Origin: SAR324 cluster bacterium
GTDB lineage: Bacteria; SAR324; NAC60-12
Reading direction: 5' to 3'
Assembly: GCA_014382365.1 (NCBI GenBank)
Contig: JACNJW010000039.1
Location: 186,001 to 250,000, forward strand
Length of the DNA: 64,000 nt
The notes beneath the pieces are model-generated. The model was given only the letters and a program-made list of their open reading frames with translations. It was not told the DNA's origin and did no database searches. The position numbers were made by a program, and so were the translations under genes. This document shows positions 28,002-36,535 of this stretch, piece by piece (the stretch's first letter is position 1; every line of letters starts with the position of its first letter).

Positions 28002-29141
28002 ATGAGTTGTTTGAAAATTATAAAATTAATTCCACTGTTTTTAATCTTTGGATTAATCTCCTGTACAAACAAGCTCCAGTTCAGTACATCAATTGCTCCT
28101 TCTGCAGATCTGAATTCAATCCGTACTCTGGCAATTGGTGATGTTCGTCTTTTGCAGAATGAAGAGCTGGTTCTCAATGATAATCGGGGAAACTGGAGAG
28201 AGAGTGTCCGAAAATTTACAACAAATGGTCTGGAGAAACTAGTCAAACGTTCCTTGATCTCAAACCTGAGTCGCTATTCTGCGTACAATATTGTAGATTT
28301 AGCAGTATTTTCAACCATCTTTAGTGACAAGTTGAAAACGGTCAAACCTGTGGGCGGCCTGAAAATAAAAGGAATAGATGCAGTTTTAAACCTCAGAATT
28401 GGAATTAAAGTTATCTCGCAGAAGGGACAATTTGAGAGTGTAAAAAGTTTCAGGCGGCATGCTTCACGTAAGTCCGGAAAAAAGTGGATCACAACTGAAG
28501 ACAGTTCAATGGACAGAAAAATAACTGAAACTTATCAAACCAGAACAGTAACTGTTTTGCTGTCAGGAGAGCTGTTAAAAGTCAGTGCAGGTAAAATAAA
28601 ATTATTGAGTACATTCTCAGAAGTTGCTCTTATTTCAAAGGGAAATGGTATAGCCCCCACCAGTTTTGCCCAGTCATTAGCAGGAAATTTGTCTTCTTTC
28701 TTCAGTGGAGATGAACGCAGCAAGGAGGAAAAAATCAGTAATTTGCCTTTTTTAGACTTAAAACATCTAACTCAAAATGCAATGCCGAATGCTGCTGCAA
28801 ATTTAGCACAACGTCTTGCTTTGCAGATTACTAACATGATTCTGCCAAAATTATCTCGTTATACTGTTTTAGCAACAAGAACCATTGATGCTGGCGGAGA
28901 TGGAACTGCAGTTGAATACCTCAAACTTGCTGAAGTCTTAAAGGCAAAAAAGCGGATCGAAGAAGTGATTTCTAATCCGGATGAAAAAACTGCAGAAAAT
29001 CTCTATAACCTCGGAATTTGCTATGAAGCACTCGGTGATCCATCGATTGCAATGCAGTTGTATGAAGAAGCCCTGGAGTTGGATCAGGCAAACAGCAATA
29101 TCATTGAAGCACTTGGTGCCCTGCAGGATAATAGAATATGA
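28002..29141 (+). CDS. Lipoprotein with C-terminal TPR
   Basis: A 379-residue lipoprotein as called. I start at the Met that opens the signal sequence (MSCLKIIKLIPLFLIFGLISC). An earlier ATG at 27954, overlapping the previous stop, would add 16 residues before it and may serve for translational coupling. The central domain (SIRTLAIGDVRLL, YNIVDLAVF) is of a type seen in lipoproteins with CsgG-like folds, but this is weak. The last 60 residues form a TPR (ENLYNLGICYEALGD, AMQLYEEALELD). It overlaps the next gene by four bases. Confidence 0.8.
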   Translation: MSCLKIIKLIPLFLIFGLISCTNKLQFSTSIAPSADLNSIRTLAIGDVRLLQNEELVLNDNRGNWRESVRKFTTNGLEKLVKRSLISNLSRYSAYNIVDLAVFSTIFSDKLKTVKPVGGLKIKGIDAVLNLRIGIKVISQKGQFESVKSFRRHASRKSGKKWITTEDSSMDRKITETYQTRTVTVLLSGELLKVSAGKIKLLSTFSEVALISKGNGIAPTSFAQSLAGNLSSFFSGDERSKEEKISNLPFLDLKHLTQNAMPNAAANLAQRLALQITNMILPKLSRYTVLATRTIDAGGDGTAVEYLKLAEVLKAKKRIEEVISNPDEKTAENLYNLGICYEALGDPSIAMQLYEEALELDQANSNIIEALGALQDNRI

Positions 29142-30103
29142 ATATTAACTATATTAATCAAAAAATTTTTGTTGCGTGTTTAATACTGCTCTTTTCTGCA
29201 GGCTGCACCACCACGGTGCCATTAAGAACATGGGTTCCGCCGCATGCGGTAGCACAAAATATTGCCGCAAGAGTAGATTATTTGATTATAGTTAATTCTC
29301 ACAAAGGTGAATTGGTTTATGATATTTTTGAAGATGCACTGCGGGAACGATTTTCTGCACTTCCGTTTTTAAAAGTTGAAGCTTCAAGCAATACTGCCGA
29401 AGTAGCACTGCAGTTAAAGAATTATAATTTCATTCCTGCACTTCAGTCAAAAGGCAGGGTAGCTTTTCTAAGTTATGAAATAAACGAGATTAATGATGTT
29501 CAACGGCTGCAAGCCAGCAGAGTTGTCAATTTGAGGCGCTGCAACAATCTGATTAAAAGTAAAAATCGAAAAAGATGCCGCATTACAGGACGGGCAATTA
29601 TAAAACAGGGAGTGCAGAATTTACGTTACAGCCAAAAGGTGATCTTCAATTTGACTAATCAGGAAGGACATAAATTAATTGCTGTTCAGCAAATTAAACG
29701 TGGCTACCAAAAAAAAGGAAAATTGATTCCTGATGAAATTCTGTTACGTAAAAAAGTCAGTGATTTGATTGCGCGGGAATACAGCAAACTTGTTTTACCT
29801 TTCCGGAAAAATATTGAAGTAGAAATGTTGTCCGGAGATAGTATTGCCGTAGAGATGATTGAAAAAGGTGCTTACCGCCAGGCCTTTAAACGTCTGGAAA
29901 AACTGCTAGCACAACAGGAGCGTTCCGATAAATCGGCAGAGAATATTTATCTTCAGGGACTTGCATTAGAGTTTCAAAGCGAGTTGTCAGGAGCCTTGTC
30001 TTACTACCGTGAGGCTTTGCTCATTGATCCCGAAAACGAAACTATTGTGAAGGCTGTAAATAGAATTAAAGCCGCAACTTCGCAAAAAAACAAATCTGCA
30101 TAG
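29138..30103 (+). CDS. Lipoprotein with C-terminal TPR (paralogue-like)
   Basis: 321 residues with lipobox LLFSAGC. Its plan parallels that of the previous protein: a lipid anchor, a globular domain opening with a short beta-strand (DYLIIVNSHKGEL), and a TPR at the C-terminus (NIYLQGLALEFQSEL, ALSYYREALLIDPENE). The pair probably arose by duplication and would sit together in the outer membrane. Function unknown. The gene is convergent with rpsA across a shared hairpin. Confidence 0.8.
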   Translation: MNINYINQKIFVACLILLFSAGCTTTVPLRTWVPPHAVAQNIAARVDYLIIVNSHKGELVYDIFEDALRERFSALPFLKVEASSNTAEVALQLKNYNFIPALQSKGRVAFLSYEINEINDVQRLQASRVVNLRRCNNLIKSKNRKRCRITGRAIIKQGVQNLRYSQKVIFNLTNQEGHKLIAVQQIKRGYQKKGKLIPDEILLRKKVSDLIAREYSKLVLPFRKNIEVEMLSGDSIAVEMIEKGAYRQAFKRLEKLLAQQERSDKSAENIYLQGLALEFQSELSGALSYYREALLIDPENETIVKAVNRIKAATSQKNKSA

Positions 30104-30133
30104 CAATAACGGATTAATTTTATTGTGGAGGTG

Positions 30134-30158
30134 CAGGAGCCTGAGTTTCAGACTCCTG
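30134..30158. terminator. Hairpin between convergent lipoprotein and rpsA genes
   Basis: CAGGAG-C-CTGA (30134-30144) pairs with TCAG-A-CTCCTG (30148-30158), ten base pairs with one C/A mismatch. It lies in the 73-base gap between two convergent genes, as a bidirectional terminator would. The T-tracts are weak. Confidence 0.5.
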
Positions 30159-30176
30159 TCTAACAGGGAATGAAGC

Positions 30177-32081
30177 TTACTGCTTTTCCTGATCTTCCTT
30201 GGCTGCCTCAGGTTCAGTCGCTTCTACTTCAGCAACTTCCTCTTTGGCTTCTTCAGGCTCAGCTGCAGCTTCAGCAACCACTTCTTTGGTTTTCTCAGGC
30301 TCAGCTGCTGCTACTTCAGCAACCTCTTCTTTGGTTTCCTCCGTTTCAGCTGCTGCTACTTCAGCAACCTCTTCTTTGGTTTCCTCCGTTTCAGCTTCAG
30401 CATCCGGAACAGCTACTGGTTCAGGAGTTGAGATGATTTCTGAGATGCTTAATCCCAAACGCCGCTCCTCAAGATCAATCTTGATTACGCTTGCTTTGAC
30501 CACAGTTCCAACCGGATAGGCCTCGTGGACTTTATTTTTAGGAATTGCAGAATCAATTTCTGAAACGTGAACTAAACCCTCTACACCATCTGAAACCTCA
30601 ACAAAAATTCCAAAATCAGTTAGATTAACGATAGTTCCGGTAATATCTGATCCAAGTGGATTTTTCTCATCAAGATCTTTCCATGGATCTTCAGTCAGTT
30701 GTTTGATACCCAACGAGAGTCGTTCCTGTTCAACGTTGATGTTGAGGACTTTTACTTCAATTTCATCACCTTTGCTGGCAATCTCAGATGGTTTGCACTG
30801 TCGTTGCTTCCAGGAAATATCAGAAATATGAACCAGTCCGTCAATACCTTCATCAAGTCCAATAAAAATACCAAAATCAGTAACATTACGAACCAGGCCA
30901 TTAACGATGCAGCCCACTGGATAACGGTCAAGAGCAAGTTTCCATGGATTTGCCTGTACCTCTTTGATTGAAAGTGAAATTCGTTTGCGATCAACCTCAA
31001 GGTCCTTGACAATTGCTTCTACCTCTTGACCCAATTCTACAACCTTTGAAGGATGTCGAACTTTTTTGGTCCAGGACATTTCAGAAACGTGGATAAGACC
31101 TTCTACTCCGGGCTCAATTTCGATAAAGGCACCGTAATCGGTCAAACTGACAATTTTTCCGGTAACTTTTGTACCAACTGCAAATTTGTCTTCAACCATT
31201 TCCCATGGATTTTGTTCTTTCTGTTTGAGGCCAAGTGAGACTTTCTGATCTTCAGGGAAATACTTGAGTACAACTACTTCAACTTCGTCGCCAATTTCAA
31301 ACATTTCAGATGGATGAACAATACGGCCCCAGGTCATGTCTGTAATGTGAAGCAAACCGTCAACTCCACCTAAATCAACAAATACACCATAATCGGTGAT
31401 ATTCTTGATATAGCCTTTGATTAAGGCACCTTCTTCCAGAATATCCAGAGTTTTCAGCCGTTTTTCATCACGGTCAATTTCCAGCAGTACTCTTCTGGAA
31501 AGCACTATATTTCCACGCTTCTGGTTGAACTTCAAAATTTTGAAGTCAAAATCCTCGTTCAATAACTTATCAAGATTACGTACCGGCCGTAAATCAACCT
31601 GTGATCCTGGCAGGAATGCTTTCACACCAATATCTACTGAAAGACCGCCTTTTATGCGTGCTATTATTGTTCCGCGTACAATTCCACCTTCTTCATAAAT
31701 TTCACCAATTTTTTCCCAGGTACGCACCTTTTCTGCTTTGCGCTTGGAAAGATAGGTGACTCCGTCTTCATCTGCCTCGAGGGCCTCTACATAGACCTCT
31801 ACAGAATCTCCAACTTCAACCTGAAGTTCATGTTCACTGTTTTGGAATTCGTTGATTGTAATTAGACAATCTGATTTGAAACCAATGTCAACTGTGACAT
31901 AGTCACGTGTAATTTCTGTGACAGTTCCAGTTACAATGTCTTCTTCCTTAAAACCTCTCAGACTCTCTTCATAGAGTGCATCAAAGTCATCATCTTCCTG
32001 TAGAAAAACAATTGGTTCTAGTTTGTCCGGAGTTGCTGGGGTTGGAGTTGGGGTTGGTACTACGTTTTCTTGATCGCTCAC
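30177..32081 (-). CDS. rpsA: 30S ribosomal protein S1 with acidic repeat tail
   Basis: S1 holds mRNA on the small ribosomal subunit. As called it has 634 residues with six S1 (OB-fold) domains, the last four carrying the RNA-binding pattern TDYGVFVDLGG..GLLH or close variants. I set the start at a GTG at 32081, preceded by AAAGG with five-base spacing, giving an N-terminus MSDQENVV. A TTG further upstream would add a false lipoprotein-like leader. The last 80 residues are a low-complexity tail of tandem units such as AETEETKEEVAEVAA, coded by a DNA repeat at 30196-30410, and are not part of ordinary S1. Confidence 0.93.
   Translation of the reverse strand: MSDQENVVPTPTPTPATPDKLEPIVFLQEDDDFDALYEESLRGFKEEDIVTGTVTEITRDYVTVDIGFKSDCLITINEFQNSEHELQVEVGDSVEVYVEALEADEDGVTYLSKRKAEKVRTWEKIGEIYEEGGIVRGTIIARIKGGLSVDIGVKAFLPGSQVDLRPVRNLDKLLNEDFDFKILKFNQKRGNIVLSRRVLLEIDRDEKRLKTLDILEEGALIKGYIKNITDYGVFVDLGGVDGLLHITDMTWGRIVHPSEMFEIGDEVEVVVLKYFPEDQKVSLGLKQKEQNPWEMVEDKFAVGTKVTGKIVSLTDYGAFIEIEPGVEGLIHVSEMSWTKKVRHPSKVVELGQEVEAIVKDLEVDRKRISLSIKEVQANPWKLALDRYPVGCIVNGLVRNVTDFGIFIGLDEGIDGLVHISDISWKQRQCKPSEIASKGDEIEVKVLNINVEQERLSLGIKQLTEDPWKDLDEKNPLGSDITGTIVNLTDFGIFVEVSDGVEGLVHVSEIDSAIPKNKVHEAYPVGTVVKASVIKIDLEERRLGLSISEIISTPEPVAVPDAEAETEETKEEVAEVAAAETEETKEEVAEVAAAEPEKTKEVVAEAAAEPEEAKEEVAEVEATEPEAAKEDQEKQ
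30196..30410 (-). repeat. Tandem repeat coding the acidic tail of S1
   Basis: About five imperfect units of roughly 42-45 bases (seen on the plus strand as TTTCAGCTGCTGCTACTTCAG and variants), each coding an Ala/Glu/Thr/Lys-rich unit. Two neighbouring units around 30330-30390 are nearly identical, suggesting recent expansion or gene conversion. Confidence 0.8.
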
Positions 32082-32395
32082 TTTTACCTTTAAGTTTTTG
32101 GAACAGCTTATGAAAAATGATAAGCTGGTTAGGGTTGTTCCGGCAATACAGAAGAGCAATAACTCGAAAACATCAACTTAAATAATGTTGACTGAAATCC
32201 TTAATAATCTTCTGTAAAAACCAAAGTTATAGCAAATTTTCTTCATGAAAAAGTGCATCAATTGAAAGACTATTATTCTGCGGACTTTCAGGAAAAAAGT
32301 CAATATTATTGTGTTGAAAAATGAGGCAGATAAACCAGCGGAGTCGGTGACTGCTGTTGGCAGATCACCGAAGAGGAGGCGTTATTTGAAGAACT
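32082..32395 (-). promoter_or_regulatory. rpsA leader region with two hairpins
   Basis: This 314-base stretch has no supportable gene. Near the rpsA start is a perfect 8-bp hairpin (CAGCTTAT/ATAAGCTG, 32104-32127) about 20 bases upstream of the GTG, in the place where S1 leaders carry autoregulatory structure. A second hairpin at 32345-32370 (CGGTGA and CTGC pairing with GCAG and TCACCG, one bulged base) lies just past the end of the MotA-like gene and could end or process that transcript. Confidence 0.4.
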
Positions 32396-33073
32396 CTAAT
32401 TCAGGTAGAGATTGCGGACCCGCTGTTCTGCAACAAAAGAGACTAGTTTTAAAACTATTCCGTATACCAGAGTCAATGAAGCGACATTCAGGGCGTGGCC
32501 AATATTACTAAATTGCTCCAATTTTTGTGTAATCAAGATTGCACCAATGAAAGTGCCGATAATCCCCATTGTCAGCGAAACATCACCCATGACTTTCAGG
32601 CAGCGGGCAACCGAGTTTGCATCTGCATAGCTAACTTGTTTTGCACCTCCAAGAGTATAACTCCAGCAGCGTCCATAGCTGCGCCAGGAGGTAGCTGAGA
32701 TACCAAAGAAAATAGCTGTTGGTAAAACAAAAACGAGAGACGGTATATCTATGAAGTAAATACCATTGTTTATAACTAGGGAAATTGCTTCAAAATCAAC
32801 AATCACACCTGCAGTGATGATTGCCATAAAAAATAGAATACTAAACCACATCATATAGGCTCCTGATTGATGAGTTGGCTTGCGGATCTTTCTGCTGGAA
32901 CTGTTTCGCAGAGAAGGGTCACGCTGCATTTGATCGACTCTTAAGTCGATGTAGGCCCACTTGGCCCTTGTTTTGTCACCACCGGCATGAGCCATTGCCT
33001 TGAGCCAGAGGGCTTCGTCAATTTCTTTTTGCTCGATGTCCTTATAAGCTACCAGATAAAGTTCTTCGTTCAT
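32396..33073 (-). CDS. MotA/TolQ/ExbB-like membrane protein
   Basis: 225 residues with about four hydrophobic segments. The region from residue 115 follows the MotA pattern: FIDIPSLVFVLPTAIF, a cytoplasmic loop, then TMGIIGTFIGAILITQKL and ASLTLVYGIVLKLVSF, matching the two channel-lining helices of the proton-channel family. The N-terminal 45 residues (DEALWLKAMAHAGGD..RAKWAYIDLRV) form a soluble helical motif found in various other bacterial proteins. No MotB, TolR or ExbD partner is adjacent, so its role is unclear. Confidence 0.75.
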   Translation of the reverse strand: MNEELYLVAYKDIEQKEIDEALWLKAMAHAGGDKTRAKWAYIDLRVDQMQRDPSLRNSSSRKIRKPTHQSGAYMMWFSILFFMAIITAGVIVDFEAISLVINNGIYFIDIPSLVFVLPTAIFFGISATSWRSYGRCWSYTLGGAKQVSYADANSVARCLKVMGDVSLTMGIIGTFIGAILITQKLEQFSNIGHALNVASLTLVYGIVLKLVSFVAEQRVRNLYLN

Positions 33074-33254
33074 AATCTCAGCTATTTAGTTGTTTTGGAA
33101 CGTCTTTCAAATATTAGCCTGTCTGCAGGCTCTCTTTTGCTGACGTGCATAAGGTGTTGTTCGTTTTTTTTCCTTGCATATTTTTGACCGTTTTTCTCAA
33201 TTATGCTTTAAGTTCCTGGAAATATTCAGGCTGTGGCAACTAAATTTTCTCACT

Positions 33255-34178
33255 TTATCTGGAGCAACGTTGCTTTAAATCCAAACCATATTTATTAAAT
33301 TCTGTAGTCAGACCCTCTAACTGTTCATTAGTCAACGGAGAAAAAGGAGGCAGCATTTGAGTCCAATGTCCAGAGTTTGAATCAGCAGCCAATATGCTTT
33401 TCAGTTCAGAGACATAAGGGTAATTATCAAATGCTTTTCGCAAAGCAGTGAGTTTCGTCTGTCTTTGCTCAGCATCTTGCTGCTGCTGGTTCTTCCAAGC
33501 TTGAAAAACCTGCTGGCACTCCGGAGCAAGTAAATTTGCTGTGGCCGTAATGCAGCCGGCTCCTCCCTCTTGTAGAAGTTCCAGTAACAAAGTCTCTGTA
33601 CCAGTGTAGACCATAAAATCTGGAACATGTTGGGCAATATTCAACATATTGTTCCAGTCTCCGCTACTGTCTTTGATGCCTGCGGCAATGTCACCGAAAC
33701 GCTGCTTTAATTCCTGCAATATCTCGAGACTGAAATTATAACCGCTGAGTTGGGGGAAATTATAAAAAACGATTCTCAGCTGCGGATCATCCACTGCAGC
33801 AATCAATTCAGTATAATAACGGAGTACACCTGCATCACTTTGAGGTTTGTAGTAAAAAGGCGGAATTACTAAAACCGCATAAACTCCTGCATTCACGCTG
33901 GCTTTGGTCAAACAGATTGCATCCTGTAGTGCACATGCTCCGGTTCCCATCATCAAACGTTCCGGAGCTAATTTGCTTCCGCAATACGCAATAATGTCCA
34001 GGCGCTGCTCAATGGTCAAAGAATTGGCCTCACCGGTGCTGCCGAGAATTGCTACACCATCCGAACCTGATTCAAACAACTGTTCCACATGGTGGACAAG
34101 TGCTGGAAGATTGGGTTCGTATGAAGCTGTGAGAGGTGTCAATGATGCTGTATAGACGCCAGTATGAGGTGTAGTCAT
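33255..34178 (-). CDS. DapA/N-acetylneuraminate lyase family aldolase
   Basis: A 307-residue class I aldolase or dehydratase of the dihydrodipicolinate synthase family. It has GSTGEANSLT near residue 46, the catalytic Tyr in VFYNFPQLSG, and the Schiff-base Lys in AGIKDSSGDW. The family cleaves or forms bonds next to pyruvate. Sequence alone does not tell lysine biosynthesis from catabolic 2-keto-deoxy-sugar or hydroxy-oxoglutarate aldolases. No lysine-pathway neighbours are present, so a catabolic role seems likelier. The family's TIM barrel appears complete. Confidence 0.88.
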   Translation of the reverse strand: MTTPHTGVYTASLTPLTASYEPNLPALVHHVEQLFESGSDGVAILGSTGEANSLTIEQRLDIIAYCGSKLAPERLMMGTGACALQDAICLTKASVNAGVYAVLVIPPFYYKPQSDAGVLRYYTELIAAVDDPQLRIVFYNFPQLSGYNFSLEILQELKQRFGDIAAGIKDSSGDWNNMLNIAQHVPDFMVYTGTETLLLELLQEGGAGCITATANLLAPECQQVFQAWKNQQQQDAEQRQTKLTALRKAFDNYPYVSELKSILAADSNSGHWTQMLPPFSPLTNEQLEGLTTEFNKYGLDLKQRCSR

Positions 34179-34236
34179 AAGCTGAAATATTATAGAGTAA
34201 TAATAGAACCGTAATTATAGTTCTTTAAAATAATTA

Positions 34237-34333
34237 TGTCATCCTGGACTTGATCCGGGATCCAGACACACGATCCGCTTGAGCATAAGATATTAAAACC
34301 CACTCCTGGATTCCCGCTTTCGCGGGAATGACA
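34237..34333. repeat. Palindromic intergenic repeat (GTCATTCCCGCG type)
   Basis: Ends are TGTCATCCTGGACTTGATCC and, on the other side, CCCGCTTTCGCGGGAATGACA. The right arm contains a strong internal hairpin (TTCCCGC TTTC GCGGGAA), and both arms contain GGATCCAG/CTGGATTC-like blocks. This kind of small repeat is widespread between bacterial genes. A short relative lies at 60052-60078. Confidence 0.7.
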
Positions 34334-34370
34334 AGTAAGATGTCAGGAAAAAACTCTTAAACCAAAAAAT

Positions 34371-34451
34371 TGTCATCTCGAACGAAGAGAGAGATCTTAA
34401 CAATATTAGTGCTTAACATAAAACAGCTTTCTCTCTTTGTAAGCAATGACA
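34371..34451 (+). repeat. 81-bp MITE-like repeat, copy A
   Basis: Bounded by TGTCAT and ATGACA. By eye it matches the reverse complement of 59860-59940 at about 72 of 81 positions, with the first 30 bases (TGTCATCTCGAACGAAGAGA and on) identical. Similarity continues weakly about 28 bases beyond the right end. Confidence 0.8.
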
Positions 34452-34489
34452 CGTATTTATGACTTTTTGCGGGTTCATCAACTAAAGTA

Positions 34490-35509
34490 TCAAGACAGAA
34501 TGCTGCGTATTTGCTCAAGTGCTTCCGAAATCTGTTTTTCCGTAACCATCAGGTTCGTAACCGCTCGAATGGATCTGCTGTCCATCGCCAGCATGTGAGT
34601 ATCCAGTTCGCCTAGTCGTTTGATCAGTTCAGCAGACGTCATTTTGCTCAATCCGAACATGATAATATTCGTTTCCACATCACCCGGATTGATTTCAATT
34701 CCAGGAATTTCCGCAAGTCCTTGCGCAAATGCTTTGGCATTCGCATGGTCTTCGGCTAACCTCGACCTGTGATTATCGAGCGCATACAAAGCACCAGCCG
34801 CAATGATTCCGGCTTGTCTCATACCACCGCCATATTGTTTGCGGAAACGTCTGGCCTCCAAAATAAAATCCTGACTGCCCACTAAAGCAGAACCAACCGG
34901 AGCACCAAGTCCTTTTGAGAAACAAACACTGACTGAATCAAAAAATTTAGCAATTTCTGCTTCCGTAACATTAAGTGCTGCTGCAGCATTCCAGATTCTG
35001 GCACCATCCAGGTGCATTATTAAATTATTTTCACGGGCAGAATTTTGAACTTCTGCAAGTTTTTCCAATGGCCAGACTTTCCCACCGCCTCGATTTGTTG
35101 TGTTTTCCACACAAACTATTTTCGACTGTGGATAATGTACATCAACCGGCCTCATTGCCGCTTCCATTTCCACTGCACCAAAAATTCCTCTAGTTCCAGG
35201 AATTAAACGACAGATTGCCCCAGAAAGTGCTGCAGTTCCGCCTCCTTCATAAAAATAGATGTGTGCGTTTTCATCGAGCAGTATTTCATCTCCTGGTTGA
35301 GTATGTGTGCGGACTGCTACCTGATTGGTCATAGTTCCGGAAGGCATAAAAACCGCAGCTTCTTTTCCGAGAATTTCTGCAGTACGCTGTTCCAGAGCAT
35401 TGACGGTAGGATCATCGCTGAAAACATCATCTCCAACTGGCGCTTGAGCCATTACCTTCCGCATTTCGGCAGAAGGAAGAGTAATAGTATCACTACGCAG
35501 GTCGATCAT
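34490..35509 (-). CDS. ltaE: Low-specificity L-threonine aldolase
   Basis: A PLP enzyme splitting threonine or allo-threonine into glycine and acetaldehyde. The 339 residues show MIDLRSDTITLPSAEM, GDDVFSDDPTV, the HLDGARIWNA segment and the PLP-binding Lys in VCFSKGLGAPVGS, all typical for the family, and a normal length. It lies downstream of the cox genes on the same strand but behind their terminator, so it is probably an independent unit. Confidence 0.95.
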   Translation of the reverse strand: MIDLRSDTITLPSAEMRKVMAQAPVGDDVFSDDPTVNALEQRTAEILGKEAAVFMPSGTMTNQVAVRTHTQPGDEILLDENAHIYFYEGGGTAALSGAICRLIPGTRGIFGAVEMEAAMRPVDVHYPQSKIVCVENTTNRGGGKVWPLEKLAEVQNSARENNLIMHLDGARIWNAAAALNVTEAEIAKFFDSVSVCFSKGLGAPVGSALVGSQDFILEARRFRKQYGGGMRQAGIIAAGALYALDNHRSRLAEDHANAKAFAQGLAEIPGIEINPGDVETNIIMFGLSKMTSAELIKRLGELDTHMLAMDSRSIRAVTNLMVTEKQISEALEQIRSILS

Positions 35510-35583
35510 TTATTGTTGTCTGATAAAAGGTGAAATAAAAGGAGTTTAACAAAGTATTTAGGAAAAATACAGCAGAGAAGAAA

Positions 35584-35613
35584 ATCCCTGTCCGAAATAA
35601 ATCAGACAGGGAT
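35584..35613 (-). terminator. Rho-independent terminator after coxM
   Basis: ATCCCTGTC and GACAGGGAT form a 9-bp stem with a 12-base loop. Read on the minus strand it is followed by TTTTCTTCT. It ends the coxS-coxL-coxM transcript. Confidence 0.85.
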
Positions 35614-35636
35614 AAATTTTGAAGGAAAGATTATTT

Positions 35637-36494
35637 TCAGGAAAGTTGAGACAATGCGCGTTTGGCGTAAACCTGGGCCATCGCACGTCGATATTCTTCG
35701 CTGACAAAAACATCACTGAGAACGCTGCGACCTTCAGCTGCTTTTGCAGATGCTGCAGCAATTGATGATTCACTGAGAGCTTGCCCCTGCAGTGCATTCT
35801 CAACTCCGGAGTCTCGAAATGCAGTTTCACCAACTCCACTGAAACCTACCCGTATTTCTGCACAACTTCCACCTGCAGTGCTCATGGCAACTGCACAGCC
35901 CACATAAGGATAGCGGGATGCCGGTTGTGGAAATTTGAGATAGCAGGAATTGGCATTTGCATTGTCTGTTGGTATTCTGACTTCAGTCAGAATCTCAGTC
36001 TCTTCAAGTGCAGTCTCCCAGAGTCCGGTAAAATAATCTGCAGCTGCAATTGTTCGCTCACCACCGGAACCTTGAACCACAATGGTAGCATTGAGTGCTA
36101 AAATGACTCCCGGATAATCTGCTTGAGGGTCTGAATGAGCTAACACGCCTCCGATGGTACCGCGATTGCGGACCTGCACATCGCCGACTTGTCCAGCAGA
36201 TTGGCTCAAGGCTGGTGCTTTCTGCTGGATCAAATCAGAAGATTCAAGCATCCAATGCGTTGCACCGGCACCTATTGCCAGGTAATCGCCTTTGTCGCTG
36301 ATGTATTTTAATTCCGTCAGATCTCCGATGTCAATCAGAGTTGCCGGAGTTGAAAGACGCAGTTTCATGGTTGGAACAAGGCTGTGTCCGCCTGCCAGAA
36401 TTTTGGCACCCTCTCCATGCTGATGCAGCAGCGAAATCGCATCGCTGACTGAACTGGCTCGTTGATAATCAAAAGATTCAGGTATCATTGTCAC
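35637..36494 (-). CDS. coxM: CoxM-like FAD-binding medium subunit
   Basis: 285 residues of the molybdenum hydroxylase FAD subunit family. The two FAD motifs are clear: ILAGGHSLVPTMKLR near residue 34 and VRNRGTIGGVLAHSDP near residue 107. It passes electrons from the 2Fe-2S subunit to the quinone or other acceptor. Third gene of a coxS-L-M set on the minus strand. Confidence 0.93.
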   Translation of the reverse strand: MTMIPESFDYQRASSVSDAISLLHQHGEGAKILAGGHSLVPTMKLRLSTPATLIDIGDLTELKYISDKGDYLAIGAGATHWMLESSDLIQQKAPALSQSAGQVGDVQVRNRGTIGGVLAHSDPQADYPGVILALNATIVVQGSGGERTIAAADYFTGLWETALEETEILTEVRIPTDNANANSCYLKFPQPASRYPYVGCAVAMSTAGGSCAEIRVGFSGVGETAFRDSGVENALQGQALSESSIAAASAKAAEGRSVLSDVFVSEEYRRAMAQVYAKRALSQLS

Positions 36495-36535
36495 CTCTTT
36501 TTGAAATTATTAAGTTATGAGTTTTTAACATGGAT

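Larger units (their letters stand above)
34179..34489. other. Intergenic region filled by short repeats
   Basis: No gene is visible in this 311-base stretch. Most of it is occupied by a 97-base palindromic element (34237-34333) and an 81-base MITE-like element (34371-34451), described separately. Both have TGTCAT...ATGACA ends. Confidence 0.7.

Noticed and set aside
30199-30519. Ser/Ala-rich open frame opposite the S1 tail
   Set aside because: It is the antisense shadow of the repeat-coded acidic tail.
32082-32159. Lipoprotein-like N-terminus (LSFFISC) for ribosomal protein S1 from a TTG start
   Set aside because: It overlaps a hairpin leader and lacks a ribosome binding site. The GTG at 32081 has AAAGG at proper spacing and gives a normal S1 start.
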